A stretch of 64,000 nt of DNA, from NCBI RefSeq assembly GCF_002998925.1, contig NZ_CP027228.1, forward strand, positions 1,550,001 through 1,614,000, written 5' to 3'. The notes under the pieces were generated by a model that saw nothing but the letters and a program-made list of their open reading frames with translations, searched no databases and was not told the DNA's origin. Every line of letters starts with the position of its first letter. The stretch's first letter is position 1. Below, piece after piece: positions 1-8,709 of the stretch. This DNA is from Mogibacterium diversum (GTDB lineage: Bacteria; Bacillota; Clostridia; Peptostreptococcales; Anaerovoracaceae). The translations under genes were made by a program, and so were the position numbers.

Positions 1-1879
1 GTACATTTATATCCGCCGGAGAAACTCCGCTAATCCTACTCGCTTGACCTATACTAATTGGATTAATCTCAGAAAGCTTCTGCCTAGCCTCAAGCCTGAG
101 CCCATTGATTACATTATAATTTATATTTTCTGGAAGCTTTTTATTCTCAAGCTTTTTCATTTTTTCAACTTGAGCTAGCTGCTTATCGATATAGCCTGCA
201 TACTTAATTCTAACTTCAACTTCGTACCTCTCAGCTCTATTAAGCTCTGGTCTGGTTTCATCATCTATTACCTTTAATGCTTCATACGAAATCTCCGGTC
301 TTCTTAGAAGATCATAGAAAGTAATATTATTATTCGTTGCCTCATGACTACCTTGAGATGCTAGAAATTCATTAAGTTTACTAAATTCAGCATACTTATT
401 TCTAAGTCTCTCTATCTCTCCATCTACAAGTTTTTTCTTCGTGATAAACTTAGAATATCTCTCATCAGAAACTAGTCCATACTCATAGCCAATCTCTGTC
501 AGACGTCGATCTGCGTTGTCTTGTCTCAGAATAAGTCTAAATTCCGCTCTAGACGTCATTATTCTATAAGGCTCCATAGTACCTTTAGTCACTAAATCGT
601 CGATTAGAACGCCAATATAAGCCTCGTTTCTTCCGAGCACTAGAGGATTTTCACCATTAATCTTGCGAGCAGCGTTAATTCCAGCTATAAGACCTTGTGC
701 AGCTGCTTCCTCATATCCAGAGCTTCCATTAAACTGTCCAGCACAGAACATATTATCTATAAGCTTGCTCTCAAGACTAGGCTTCAGAGTTGTTGGATCA
801 ACACAATCGTACTCTATGGCATAAGCTGGTCTGACAATTTCAGCATTTTCAAGTCCAGGAATAGTGTGATAAAACTCTTCCTGAATATCTTCTGGTAAAC
901 TAGAAGACATACCTTGTATATACATCTCCTCAGTATCCAGACCCTCTGGCTCAACGAATAACTGATGTCTATCCCTATCCTTAAATCTCGAAACCTTATC
1001 TTCAATAGAAGGACAATATCTTGGACCGACACCTACAATGTTGCCGGAGTACATCGCCGAACGCTCTATATTTTCAAGGATAATCCTATGCGTATCACTA
1101 TTTGTATAAGAGAGCCAGCATGATATCTGATTTCTTCCAAGTTTTTCTCCTTCATTCATAAATGAAAACGGAATAATCTCTTCGTCTCCATCCTGCTGCT
1201 TCATTTTGTCATAATCAAGTGTCGAGGCAAGCATGCGAGCAGGGGTCCCAGTCTTGAATCTACGCATCGGGAGACCATATTCGTGCAGCTTATCCGCAAG
1301 CTCCATCGAAGGAGCTAGACCACTCGGACCACTGTAATACGCGCTTTCGCCTATAAATACCTTGCCAGCCAGGAATGTTCCTGTACACATAATGACCGCT
1401 TTACACAAATAAATAGAGTTGGTTCTCGTTACTACTCCGCATACCGCACCATCATCGATTATAAGGTCGACGACCTCCGCCTGCTTAAGACTTAGTCTTT
1501 CTTCATTCTCGATGGTCTTCTTCATCTCGAGATGATATCTCGTCTTATCCGCCTGCGCACGGAGAGAATGAACAGCTGGTCCCTTAGAAGTGTTGAGCAT
1601 CTTGCTCTGGATAAAGGTCTTATCGATATTAAGCCCCATCTCTCCACCGAGAGCATCTATCTCACACACGAGGTGTCCCTTGCCAGTTCCTCCAATAGAA
1701 GGATTACAAGGCATCATCGCTACAGATTCGAGGTTCATCGAGAGAAGGAGTGTCTCACATCCTATTCTTGCAGCAGCAAGACCAGCCTCACACCCTGCGT
1801 GTCCAGCTCCTACGACAACTACATCGTATTCACCCATCATACTATATTTATTTGAATTTTTAATTTCCTGCAAATTCAT
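1..1879 (-). CDS. mnmG: tRNA uridine-5-carboxymethylaminomethyl modification enzyme MnmG (partial, C-terminus off window)
   Basis: FAD-dependent partner of MnmE in making the cmnm5 group at wobble U34 of tRNAs. The reverse strand encodes an N-terminal Rossmann motif VVVVGAGHAGCEAG, the family stretch NPSIGGTGKGHL and a C-terminal part ending in SGVSPADINV at the window edge, so only about a dozen residues are missing. The ATG at 1879 follows mnmE by two bases and has GGGAAA upstream. An in-frame ATG pair at 1840/1837 begins directly at the conserved GEYDVVVVG and is the alternative start. It lies right behind mnmE, and the two proteins act as a complex. Confidence 0.96.
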   Translation of the reverse strand, partial: MNLQEIKNSNKYSMMGEYDVVVVGAGHAGCEAGLAAARIGCETLLLSMNLESVAMMPCNPSIGGTGKGHLVCEIDALGGEMGLNIDKTFIQSKMLNTSKGPAVHSLRAQADKTRYHLEMKKTIENEERLSLKQAEVVDLIIDDGAVCGVVTRTNSIYLCKAVIMCTGTFLAGKVFIGESAYYSGPSGLAPSMELADKLHEYGLPMRRFKTGTPARMLASTLDYDKMKQQDGDEEIIPFSFMNEGEKLGRNQISCWLSYTNSDTHRIILENIERSAMYSGNIVGVGPRYCPSIEDKVSRFKDRDRHQLFVEPEGLDTEEMYIQGMSSSLPEDIQEEFYHTIPGLENAEIVRPAYAIEYDCVDPTTLKPSLESKLIDNMFCAGQFNGSSGYEEAAAQGLIAGINAARKINGENPLVLGRNEAYIGVLIDDLVTKGTMEPYRIMTSRAEFRLILRQDNADRRLTEIGYEYGLVSDERYSKFITKKKLVDGEIERLRNKYAEFSKLNEFLASQGSHEATNNNITFYDLLRRPEISYEALKVIDDETRPELNRAERYEVEVRIKYAGYIDKQLAQVEKMKKLENKKLPENINYNVINGLRLEARQKLSEINPISIGQASRISGVSPADINV

Positions 1880-1881
1880 AT

Positions 1882-3255
1882 TTATTTTCCCAAACAAAAC
1901 TTAGAGAAAACTGTGTCGAGAATCTCTTCATTCGCAGTTTCTCCTATTATCTCTCCTAATATCTGAAAGGCATCACGCGCCTCTATTTCAGCAATTTCAA
2001 GTGGTTCACACATTTCTAAAAGTTCTATACCCTGAGTTAGTGATTCACTTGCTCTTACGAGAGCTTCTTTATGCCTCTCGTTTGTGACGATATTTCCTCC
2101 ATCACTCTTAACAAATCCTTCTGTAAAAATATTTTCTATCGCCTCACGCACTCTCCCGATTCCCTCGATAGTCTTTACAGTGGTATAAACTACACCTTTA
2201 CAGTTAAGTATACTTTTAATTCTCTCAAACTCACTCTCGGATATATTAATACCAAGGTCCTCTTTGTTTATAACAAGAAGCACCTGTTTTCCTTCGATAT
2301 GCTGGGCAATTTCAAAATCCTCGTCTTCAAGACAACCGCTGCCATCGATAACCATAACCACTAGATCAGCAATATCAATCTGACTCTTAGATCTTTCGAT
2401 ACCAATCTGCTCTATCACGTCATCAGTGTCTCTAATCCCGGCAGTATCAACAATCACAATCGGATAGCCCCCGATTGTTGCACTCTCCTCAATCGTATCG
2501 CGCGTAGTTCCCGGTATATTAGTTACTATCGCTCTATCCTCTCCTAACAATCCATTCATAAGAGATGATTTCCCAACGTTTGTACGACCAACGAGCGCTA
2601 ATTTTATCCCTTCTCTTGCAAGCTTGCCAAATTCAGCAGATTTAATAAGCTTCCCTAACCTACCTTGTTGCTTCATAAGTTCCGCTAAGAACTCATCATA
2701 CGAAACTTGCTCTATATCTTCATCTGGAAAATCTATATTCACAGCCATCTGAGCTAGCACGTCTTTAATATGATTACGAATATCTATGATTTCCTGACCT
2801 AGGCTACCATTAAGCTGCTCAGAAGCAATGCTAAGTGGTTTCTCACTTCTCGCTTTTATGAGATCAATCACAGCTTCTGCTTGAGATAGGTCTAGTCTAC
2901 CATTAAGAAAAGCGTTTTTAGTAAACTCACCTGGATCTGCAAGTCTTGCCCCAGAAGCGATTACACTTCTTAGGATAAGCTTTAGAGATACATTGCTTCC
3001 ATGCGCCTGAAATTCAACAACATCATCACCTGTAAAGGTATGAGGAGCTTTCATGTATATCGATACCATGTCATCTATAACTGTTCCTTTATTGTCGACA
3101 GCATGACCATAGTAAACGTGACGAGGAATTACCTCATCAGGACATTCACGATATATGCTTTTCATAATGGATAGTGAATTAGGTCCACTCACACGAACTA
3201 TACCTACTCCACCCTCCCCTAGAGGCGTTGCAATTGCAGCAATAGTATCTGCCAT
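1882..3255 (-). CDS. mnmE: tRNA modification GTPase MnmE (TrmE)
   Basis: GTPase that works with MnmG in the cmnm5U34 tRNA pathway. At 457 residues it has the usual length. It shows an N-terminal tetrahydrofolate-binding domain (about 1-118), a helical domain interrupted by a G domain, P-loop GRTNVGKS at about 223-230, G2 TTRDT at 250-254, G3 DTAG at 270-273, G4 NKED at 330-333, and the diagnostic C-terminal CLGK with the catalytic-zone cysteine. AGGAG lies seven bases before the ATG. A hairpin terminator separates it from jag, so mnmE-mnmG probably has its own promoter or depends on read-through. Confidence 0.97.
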   Translation of the reverse strand: MADTIAAIATPLGEGGVGIVRVSGPNSLSIMKSIYRECPDEVIPRHVYYGHAVDNKGTVIDDMVSIYMKAPHTFTGDDVVEFQAHGSNVSLKLILRSVIASGARLADPGEFTKNAFLNGRLDLSQAEAVIDLIKARSEKPLSIASEQLNGSLGQEIIDIRNHIKDVLAQMAVNIDFPDEDIEQVSYDEFLAELMKQQGRLGKLIKSAEFGKLAREGIKLALVGRTNVGKSSLMNGLLGEDRAIVTNIPGTTRDTIEESATIGGYPIVIVDTAGIRDTDDVIEQIGIERSKSQIDIADLVVMVIDGSGCLEDEDFEIAQHIEGKQVLLVINKEDLGINISESEFERIKSILNCKGVVYTTVKTIEGIGRVREAIENIFTEGFVKSDGGNIVTNERHKEALVRASESLTQGIELLEMCEPLEIAEIEARDAFQILGEIIGETANEEILDTVFSKFCLGK

Positions 3256-3272
3256 AAATTCTCCTATTGACG

Positions 3273-3297
3273 AAAAGAGCCCATCAAAGATGGGCTC
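3273..3297 (-). terminator. Terminator after jag
   Basis: On the minus strand a 9-bp perfect stem (GAGCCCATC with GATGGGCTC, 3-nt loop) is followed by TTTTCG. It lies 7 bp past the jag stop and ends the rpmH-rnpA-yidD-yidC-jag unit before mnmE. Confidence 0.85.
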
Positions 3298-3303
3298 TCA
3301 GTG

Positions 3304-4203
3304 TTATTTCTTCTCGATTATAACTCTTCTATAAGGGTCCTTACCCTCACTCCTAGTCGTTACACTTGGATGGTTCTGAAGTGTTGAATGAATAACCTTA
3401 CGCTCGTAAGGATTCATTGGTTCAAGAGTAATCTTTCTCTCGGAACGCTCCACCTTACCAGCTAGTCTATTTGCAAGACTTACAAGAGTCTGTTCTCTCT
3501 TAGCTCTGTAATTCTCAGCGTCCATAACCACTCTTGTGTATCCGCCATTTTCCTTGTTAACAACGAGGCTAGCTAGATACTGAACAGCATCGAGTGTCTG
3601 TCCTCTCTTGCCGATGATTGTACCAGTGTCTGCACCAGTAACATTTACATAGATAAGATCCTTGCCTTCCTTAACTTCGAAATCGAGGTCAATGCCCATC
3701 TCTTTTGTGATTTCTTTTAGGAATGCTTCAACTGGATGATCCTGCACCGGTGTTAGCTTATCGACATCAAGAAGTAGAGTTGCTTCAAAATTACCATGAT
3801 TTTTCTTGCTTCTCTCTCTATTCTTCTTAGGTCTAGAAGATTTTCTCTTCTCGCCTTGTCTAGCACGCTCGCTTGCACGAGCATCCTCAAGCTCTTCCTC
3901 TTCGTACTTATCGTAGTCTTTTCTGATCTCATCAGGAACAACAACAGTGTTATTCTCAGGAAGACCAGCGAGGATTCTGTCTATATCATCGAAAGTTGCT
4001 TTTTCTTTATGTGCTTTATCAGCACCGTCATTCTTGGGAGTAACTCTCACTTTAGCAAGTTTAGATCCTATACCGAGGAAACCTTTGCTCGATTCCTCAA
4101 GGATTTCAACGTTGACTTCATCTCTGGTGAGTTTGAGTTCCTGAAGCGCAAGCTCTACGGCTGTGTCGACATCAACTCCCCATTTTTCTGAAGCTTTCAT
4201 CAT
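3304..4203 (-). CDS. khpB: Jag/KhpB (EloR) RNA-binding protein
   Basis: Cytoplasmic RNA-binding protein of the Jag/EloR family, linked in other Firmicutes to control of cell elongation together with KhpA. Its 299 residues show the expected order: an N-terminal Jag domain (about 1-55, with the SSKGFLGIGSK signature), a charged linker rich in K, R and E (about 80-150), a KH domain containing GTIIGKRGQTLDAVQYL, and a C-terminal R3H domain with NPYERKVIHSTLQ. The start overlaps the yidC stop by one base (TAATG), so the two are translationally coupled. A second ATG follows immediately. Confidence 0.95.
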   Translation of the reverse strand: MMKASEKWGVDVDTAVELALQELKLTRDEVNVEILEESSKGFLGIGSKLAKVRVTPKNDGADKAHKEKATFDDIDRILAGLPENNTVVVPDEIRKDYDKYEEEELEDARASERARQGEKRKSSRPKKNRERSKKNHGNFEATLLLDVDKLTPVQDHPVEAFLKEITKEMGIDLDFEVKEGKDLIYVNVTGADTGTIIGKRGQTLDAVQYLASLVVNKENGGYTRVVMDAENYRAKREQTLVSLANRLAGKVERSERKITLEPMNPYERKVIHSTLQNHPSVTTRSEGKDPYRRVIIEKK

Positions 4204-4952
4204 TATCCTTTCATCCTTGCTTTCTTCATCTTCTCAAGCTGTTTCTCAGCGCGTCTTCTCTTTTCTTCAAGTTCCTGCTCTTCCTTGAGCTTAGCGCGGA
4301 ACTTATTCATTCTGATGTTCAAGAAAATCTGAATGAACTGTCCACCTGCCCAATATATAGCAAGTCCAGCTGGGTAAGCTCTAGCAAGCCATAAGATACT
4401 GAGTGGGAAAAAATACTTCATTATCATGTTCATTGATTTTCCCTGGCCACCCATCATCTCATTCTGGCCTGTAAGCTGTTGTGTCATCGCAAAAGAGATG
4501 TATGTTGAAACAGCTGCAGCAATTGGAAGAATCCAAAGGTCAGGCTGTCCGAGGTCTTTAATCCATAGGAACGACTGATGAACAGCGAAAATCATATTCT
4601 CATCAGCTATATACCTCATAGGATTTCTGAGAAGCGTGAAAAGCCCCATAATGATAGGCAACTGGATAAGCATCGGAAGACAACCACCCATCGGATTAAA
4701 ATTCTCTTCCTTATAAAGCTTAGCCATCTCTTCGTTCATCTTCTCTTTGTCGTTCTTATACTTCTCCTGAATAGCCTTCATTTTAGGCTGAAGCGAAGAC
4801 ATCGAAGCTGTCGATTTAATCTGTTTGAAGTAGAGAGGATAGAGGAGCAGCTTAACGAGTACCGTTAGTATTATTAGTGAAATACCGTAGTTACCAACTA
4901 ATTTGTAGATAAACGTTAGTAGATAACCCAAAGGCACCGCAATAAATCCCAT
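4203..4952 (-). CDS. yidC: Membrane protein insertase YidC/OxaA
   Basis: Inserts membrane proteins alone or with SecYEG. The 249-residue protein has several hydrophobic helices, the substrate-groove region SLIILTVLVKLLLYPL with its conserved positive residue, the cytoplasmic hairpin (LQPKMKAIQEKYKND) and the NPMGGCLPMLIQLPI motif typical of Gram-positive YidC. The C-terminus is a basic tail rich in K, E and R. Unlike many Firmicute paralogues it shows no lipoprotein signal before the first helix. It sits between yidD and jag in the conserved origin cluster. Confidence 0.95.
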   Translation of the reverse strand: MGFIAVPLGYLLTFIYKLVGNYGISLIILTVLVKLLLYPLYFKQIKSTASMSSLQPKMKAIQEKYKNDKEKMNEEMAKLYKEENFNPMGGCLPMLIQLPIIMGLFTLLRNPMRYIADENMIFAVHQSFLWIKDLGQPDLWILPIAAAVSTYISFAMTQQLTGQNEMMGGQGKSMNMIMKYFFPLSILWLARAYPAGLAIYWAGGQFIQIFLNIRMNKFRAKLKEEQELEEKRRRAEKQLEKMKKARMKG

Positions 4953-4965
4953 ATTCTGTCCTTTC

Positions 4966-5199
4966 TTATCTTAGAGGATCATATCCTCCGGGATTTCCCG
5001 GATGACATCTAAGTATTCTCTTTATTCCTAAATACGTTCCCTTAAATGGTCCGTACTTCTCGAGCGCCTGTATAAAATACGTGCTGCATGTAGGATAGAA
5101 TCTACACGTTGAAGGGAATAAAGGCGAAATAAATTTCTGATATCCTCTGATGATAATTATCAATATGCGTTTAATAATGTTCTTTAAAAGCTTTATCAT
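4966..5199 (-). CDS. yidD: Membrane protein insertion efficiency factor YidD
   Basis: Small (77 aa) inner-face membrane-associated protein that assists YidC-dependent insertion. It carries the family signature: an amphipathic start, then GYQKFISPLFPSTCRFYPTC, a QALEKYGPFKG segment, and HPGNPGGYDP near the end. The three conserved cysteines are present. It sits 13 bp before yidC and 11 bp after rnpA, in the usual order. Confidence 0.95.
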   Translation of the reverse strand: MIKLLKNIIKRILIIIIRGYQKFISPLFPSTCRFYPTCSTYFIQALEKYGPFKGTYLGIKRILRCHPGNPGGYDPLR

Positions 5200-5210
5200 T
5201 GTAAAAGCCC

Positions 5211-5549
5211 TTACTTGTCTAGAAGGTGTTCCGAACGAAGAACCCCGTACATTGACCTTCTAACTTCTTCACACTTGTGATCATTGATAGAATTTCTAGC
5301 TATAAAAATAACGTCGTACCCGTTCTTAACTTCGCAGCCTAGTAATCTATAAGCCTCTCTCATGAGTCTTCTCGATCTGTTGCGTCTAACGCTGTTTCCA
5401 ACCTTTTTACTAGAAACATAAGCTAATCTCGAATACTTAAGCCCGTTCTTTTTGTATATAATTACCATGAATCTTGAGACTTTAGATTTGCCTTTGTTAT
5501 ATACAACCTTAAAGTCAAGCTGATTCCTTAGCGTTGATTCCTTGAGCAT
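5211..5549 (-). CDS. rnpA: Ribonuclease P protein component RnpA
   Basis: Protein subunit that helps the RNase P ribozyme bind and cleave pre-tRNA leaders. The 112 residues contain the conserved basic helix RRNRSRRLMREAYR and the early LRNQLDFKVVYNKGK segment. The ATG at 5549 is preferred (AAGG ten bases upstream); an in-frame GTG two codons earlier is possible but sits only about four bases from AAGG. It lies between rpmH and yidD. Confidence 0.95.
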   Translation of the reverse strand: MLKESTLRNQLDFKVVYNKGKSKVSRFMVIIYKKNGLKYSRLAYVSSKKVGNSVRRNRSRRLMREAYRLLGCEVKNGYDVIFIARNSINDHKCEEVRRSMYGVLRSEHLLDK

Positions 5550-5573
5550 GATCACTTTACCTTATATCAGCTA

Positions 5574-5708
5574 TTAAGCTGTAAGGCTCTTTCTACCTCT
5601 AGCTCTTCTTCTCTTGAGAACCTTTCTGCCACTTGCAGTTGCCATTCTCTTTCTGAAGCCGTGCTCCTTAAGTCTCTGCCTCTTCTTAGGCTGGTAAGTT
5701 CTTTTCAT
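5574..5708 (-). CDS. rpmH: 50S ribosomal protein L34
   Basis: Ribosomal protein L34, 44 residues: it begins MKRTYQPKKRQRLKEHGFRK and ends RRRARGRKSLTA, essentially the family consensus. The open frame extends 27 codons further upstream, but that extension lies in the leader and crosses no conserved sequence. The ATG at 5708 has a GGAGAAA-type site in front. It is first in the minus-strand unit driven by the promoter at 5793-5821. Confidence 0.98.
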   Translation of the reverse strand: MKRTYQPKKRQRLKEHGFRKRMATASGRKVLKRRRARGRKSLTA

Positions 5709-5792
5709 TGTTAGTTTCTCCTTCCATATCAACGTTTGATATAATCTAATATAGTTGTGTCTTCTAAATTCCAAAGGCACATACATCACGAT

Positions 5793-5821
5793 ATTATACT
5801 TTCAAACCATAACAAAGTCAA
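5793..5821 (-). promoter_or_regulatory. Promoter of rpmH operon
   Basis: On the minus strand, TTGACT (5816-5821) and a perfect TATAAT (5793-5798) are separated by exactly 17 bp. This is a near-consensus sigma-A promoter about 80 bp before the rpmH ATG, as expected for a highly expressed ribosomal gene. Confidence 0.9.
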
Positions 5822-6053
5822 TGTATACGCCATTTTGAAGGTGTTCTTTAGGAAAAAAATAATTTAAATTTTTTTAAAATTTTCTCACATACTACATTTA
5901 GTGGTAGCTTTAACTTATTAACAAAGTTATCCACAACATGTGTATAACTTTATTTTTATTAAGTGCTAATACAGTGATTTTATAGGATTCAGCATTATTG
6001 CTGTTGTGGATTTATTTGTGTAGAATATGTTTATTCACCTAGGAGGGAGTATT
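5822..6053. other. oriC, upstream (rpmH-dnaA) DnaA-box region and dnaA leader
   Basis: AT-rich intergenic sequence with a perfect DnaA box TTATCCACA at 5927-5935, an inverted one-mismatch box TGTGTATAA at 5939-5947, and a weaker inverted TGTGGATTT at 6005-6013. Boxes placed here are known in other Firmicutes both as part of the bipartite origin and as the site of dnaA autoregulation. A possible -35/-10 (TTGAAG, 17 bp, AATAAT) lies at 5835-5863, but the dnaA promoter is not certain. Confidence 0.8.
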
Positions 6054-7403
6054 TTGGAAACTAACAAGATATGGGATTCGTTCATAGAGGAAATCAAGAA
6101 ATCTACAAGCAAGCTAAGCTTCGATATGTTCTTTTCTGATTTATCTCTTTATAAGCTCGATGTCGATAATAAGATAATTTATATCCAACTTGAAGACATC
6201 AGCATTATCAAGTTTCTTAGAGAGAAATACATTGTTCAAATCGAAGATATATTCTCGAGAATGCTCGGGGATGATTTTCAAGTTGTCATAAAATCCAAAG
6301 ACGAATATAAAAGCAACAAAATTGATAAGAAGAAAAAAGTAAGAAAGTCACTTTATAAGGATAATTCTAAGCTTTTTAATCCTAAATTTAATTTTGAAAA
6401 CTTCGTTGTTGGAGGTAACAACAGATTCGCATATGCCGCATCACTCGCGGTTGCCGAGTCACCTGCGGAAGCTTACAATCCTCTTTTCCTATATGGAGGA
6501 TCCGGACTTGGTAAGACTCACCTCATGCAGGCCATTGGAATTCAGGTTATAAAGAATGATCCTACTTCAAATGTTCTGTACATATCATCCGAGACTTTCA
6601 CGAATGAACTTATCGAGGCGATAAATACACAGAATACCAATCAGTTCAAAGAAAAATACAGAAATATAGATATACTACTCATAGATGATATCCAGTTCCT
6701 AGAAGGTAAGGAAGCGACTCAGGAAGAGTTCTTCCATACATTTAACACCCTATACGAGAACAACAAACAGATTGTAATATCTAGTGACAGACCACCGAGC
6801 AACCTACAAAAGCTCGATGAGAGACTTACTACCAGATTTGGATTTGGAATAACGGCTGATGTTCAGCCTGCTGATTTTGAGACAAGAGTAGCGATTCTTA
6901 AGAAAAAGATAGAACTTGCTGATATAGAACTGGATAGTGATATTGAAGAGGTTTGCAATCTAATCGCTGAGAAAATCAAGTATAATATCAGAGAGCTAGA
7001 AGGTGCTATGAACCGCATGATAAGCTTTTCCGAGATTATGAACAATAAGATAGATCTTGATTTTGCTAAGATAGTTCTCAAGGATATCTATAGAGATACA
7101 GATAAGGCAATCGCTCCAGAGAGAATTAGATCAACAGTAGCTTCTTACTACGATATCAAGGTTTCAGACCTCGACTCTAAGCGTAGAACTGCTGAAATTG
7201 CACTTGCTAGGCAGGTTGCGATGTACCTATGTAGAGAGAGCACTGATTTCTCGTTTTCTAAGATAGGTGAGATATTCGGTGGTAGAGACCACTCAACGGT
7301 AATGAGTAATTGCAATAAAATACAGACCCTATATCAAGAAGATGAGCTAATCAAATATGATATAGATGAGATTAACAAGAAACTTAAAAAGCATGATTTA
7401 TAG
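6054..7403 (+). CDS. dnaA: Chromosomal replication initiator DnaA
   Basis: AAA+ ATPase that binds DnaA boxes and opens oriC. From the chosen start it has 449 residues: domain I (about 1-75), a lysine-rich linker, AAA+ with Walker A GGSGLGKTH (about 148-156) and Walker B LLIDDIQF (about 208-215), and C-terminal DNA-binding domain IV with the signature GGRDHSTVMSNCNKI. The frame opens with an ATG at 6027 that has no ribosome site. A TTG at 6054 follows AGGAGGGAG at ideal spacing and gives the usual N-terminus METNKIWDSF, so TTG is taken as the start. Confidence 0.95.
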   Translation: METNKIWDSFIEEIKKSTSKLSFDMFFSDLSLYKLDVDNKIIYIQLEDISIIKFLREKYIVQIEDIFSRMLGDDFQVVIKSKDEYKSNKIDKKKKVRKSLYKDNSKLFNPKFNFENFVVGGNNRFAYAASLAVAESPAEAYNPLFLYGGSGLGKTHLMQAIGIQVIKNDPTSNVLYISSETFTNELIEAINTQNTNQFKEKYRNIDILLIDDIQFLEGKEATQEEFFHTFNTLYENNKQIVISSDRPPSNLQKLDERLTTRFGFGITADVQPADFETRVAILKKKIELADIELDSDIEEVCNLIAEKIKYNIRELEGAMNRMISFSEIMNNKIDLDFAKIVLKDIYRDTDKAIAPERIRSTVASYYDIKVSDLDSKRRTAEIALARQVAMYLCRESTDFSFSKIGEIFGGRDHSTVMSNCNKIQTLYQEDELIKYDIDEINKKLKKHDL

Positions 7404-7589
7404 GTGTGAACAACTAATTTTTCATGAAGTTTAATTATCCATATTTTACTAACTAGTTATCATCAGGGGTTATCAATATACTTTTTGAACTAGATGCGAG
7501 ATAATATAAGCAAAAAGAAAGTTATCCACATTATCAACAGCCCCTACTATTATTACTAAATATATAATATATAAAGAAAGGGAATTTCT
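7404..7589. other. oriC, dnaA-dnaN unwinding region (DnaA boxes, GC cluster, DnaA-trio, AT-rich DUE)
   Basis: Contains a one-mismatch box at 7435-7443, then a perfect box TTATCCACA at 7522-7530 directly followed by TTATCAACA at 7531-7539. A GCCCC cluster follows at 7540-7544, then TACTATTATTACTAA (7545-7559) and a run of A/T to about 7575. The order box, GC cluster, TAC/TAT-type trinucleotides, AT tract matches the basal unwinding system described in Bacillus subtilis at the same position, so melting most likely starts here. Confidence 0.88.
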
Positions 7590-8693
7590 ATGAAAATATA
7601 CTGCACAAGAAATGAACTTAATAGAGCTATTAACAATGTATCTCACTCAATTCCAACAAGAACTCCTTCACCTATATTAGAAGGAATACTTATTGAAACT
7701 AAGGGTGATAGAATGTATCTGACAGCAACAGACACTAACATGACTATCGAGTCGAATATTCCTGTTGATAGTGAAGGTGACGTTTCATTTGTTATAGAGG
7801 AAAAGAATTTTGCCAACATCGTTAATAAGCTTCCTGAAGAGGAAGTACTGATGGACTACAATCATGAAAAGAATCAGATTAAGATTAACAGTGGCAAATC
7901 TTCATCTACATTTAATTGTTTCTCAGCAGATGAATTTCCAAGATTCAATATTGGAGAAGGTCAGAAGATTATTCTCTCCAAGAAAGATATAAAAAACTTA
8001 ATTCGCAAGACTTCGTTCTCTGCAAGCGCTGATGAGCTTAACGGAGTACTTACGGGTATCCTCATCGAGCTTGGTGATGGAAACCTTCGCATGGTAGCGG
8101 TGGATACATTTAGAATGGCTATTTACAATGCAAAGGTAGATACTGATGAAAAACTTAGCATCGTTGTTCCTGCAAAACTTCTAGGTGAAGTGTCAAAGAT
8201 TATAAGTGACGATGATAACGACGAGCAGCTATTCATGGAGATTGTGGATAACAAGGTAGTAATGCTCTTCGATAACAACAGAGTTATCTTAAACACACTC
8301 AATGGAAAATATATAGATTACAATAGAATTATCAAGGCTGAGAGCAGCATCAAGATAAGAACTAGCAGAATTGAACTCATGAAGAGCATCGATAGAGCTG
8401 CTATCATCGCTTCTGCTCAGAATAACAATCTCATAAAGATGAAAATCGAGGATGATCAGATTGAAATCACTTCTCTTTCTGAGAAGAGCAGCATAAAAGA
8501 AATGGTTGAAATTATGAAAGAGGGAGATAACCTCGAGATTGGATTCAACTCAAGATACATGATGGATGTGCTAAAAGTAATCGATGATGAAGAAATCATC
8601 CTAAGCATGAGCGATAGTGTAAAGCCATGCATCATAACTCCACTAAAGGGAGACACTTATCTGTATCTGGTGCTTCCTGTAAGAATTAGCTAG
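7590..8693 (+). CDS. dnaN: DNA polymerase III beta sliding clamp
   Basis: Processivity clamp that forms a ring dimer around DNA and tethers the polymerase. The 367 residues match the three-fold repeated clamp fold, with N-terminal MKIYCTRNELNRAINNVSHS, a middle FSASADELNGVLTGILIEL, and the C-terminal protein-binding end YLYLVLPVRIS. AAAGG precedes the ATG. It lies between the oriC unwinding region and recF, with only 16 bp to recF. The small S4-like gene (yaaA) that often sits between them in Firmicutes is absent. Confidence 0.97.
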   Translation: MKIYCTRNELNRAINNVSHSIPTRTPSPILEGILIETKGDRMYLTATDTNMTIESNIPVDSEGDVSFVIEEKNFANIVNKLPEEEVLMDYNHEKNQIKINSGKSSSTFNCFSADEFPRFNIGEGQKIILSKKDIKNLIRKTSFSASADELNGVLTGILIELGDGNLRMVAVDTFRMAIYNAKVDTDEKLSIVVPAKLLGEVSKIISDDDNDEQLFMEIVDNKVVMLFDNNRVILNTLNGKYIDYNRIIKAESSIKIRTSRIELMKSIDRAAIIASAQNNNLIKMKIEDDQIEITSLSEKSSIKEMVEIMKEGDNLEIGFNSRYMMDVLKVIDDEEIILSMSDSVKPCIITPLKGDTYLYLVLPVRIS

Positions 8694-8709
8694 TAATAGG
8701 AAACTGTGG

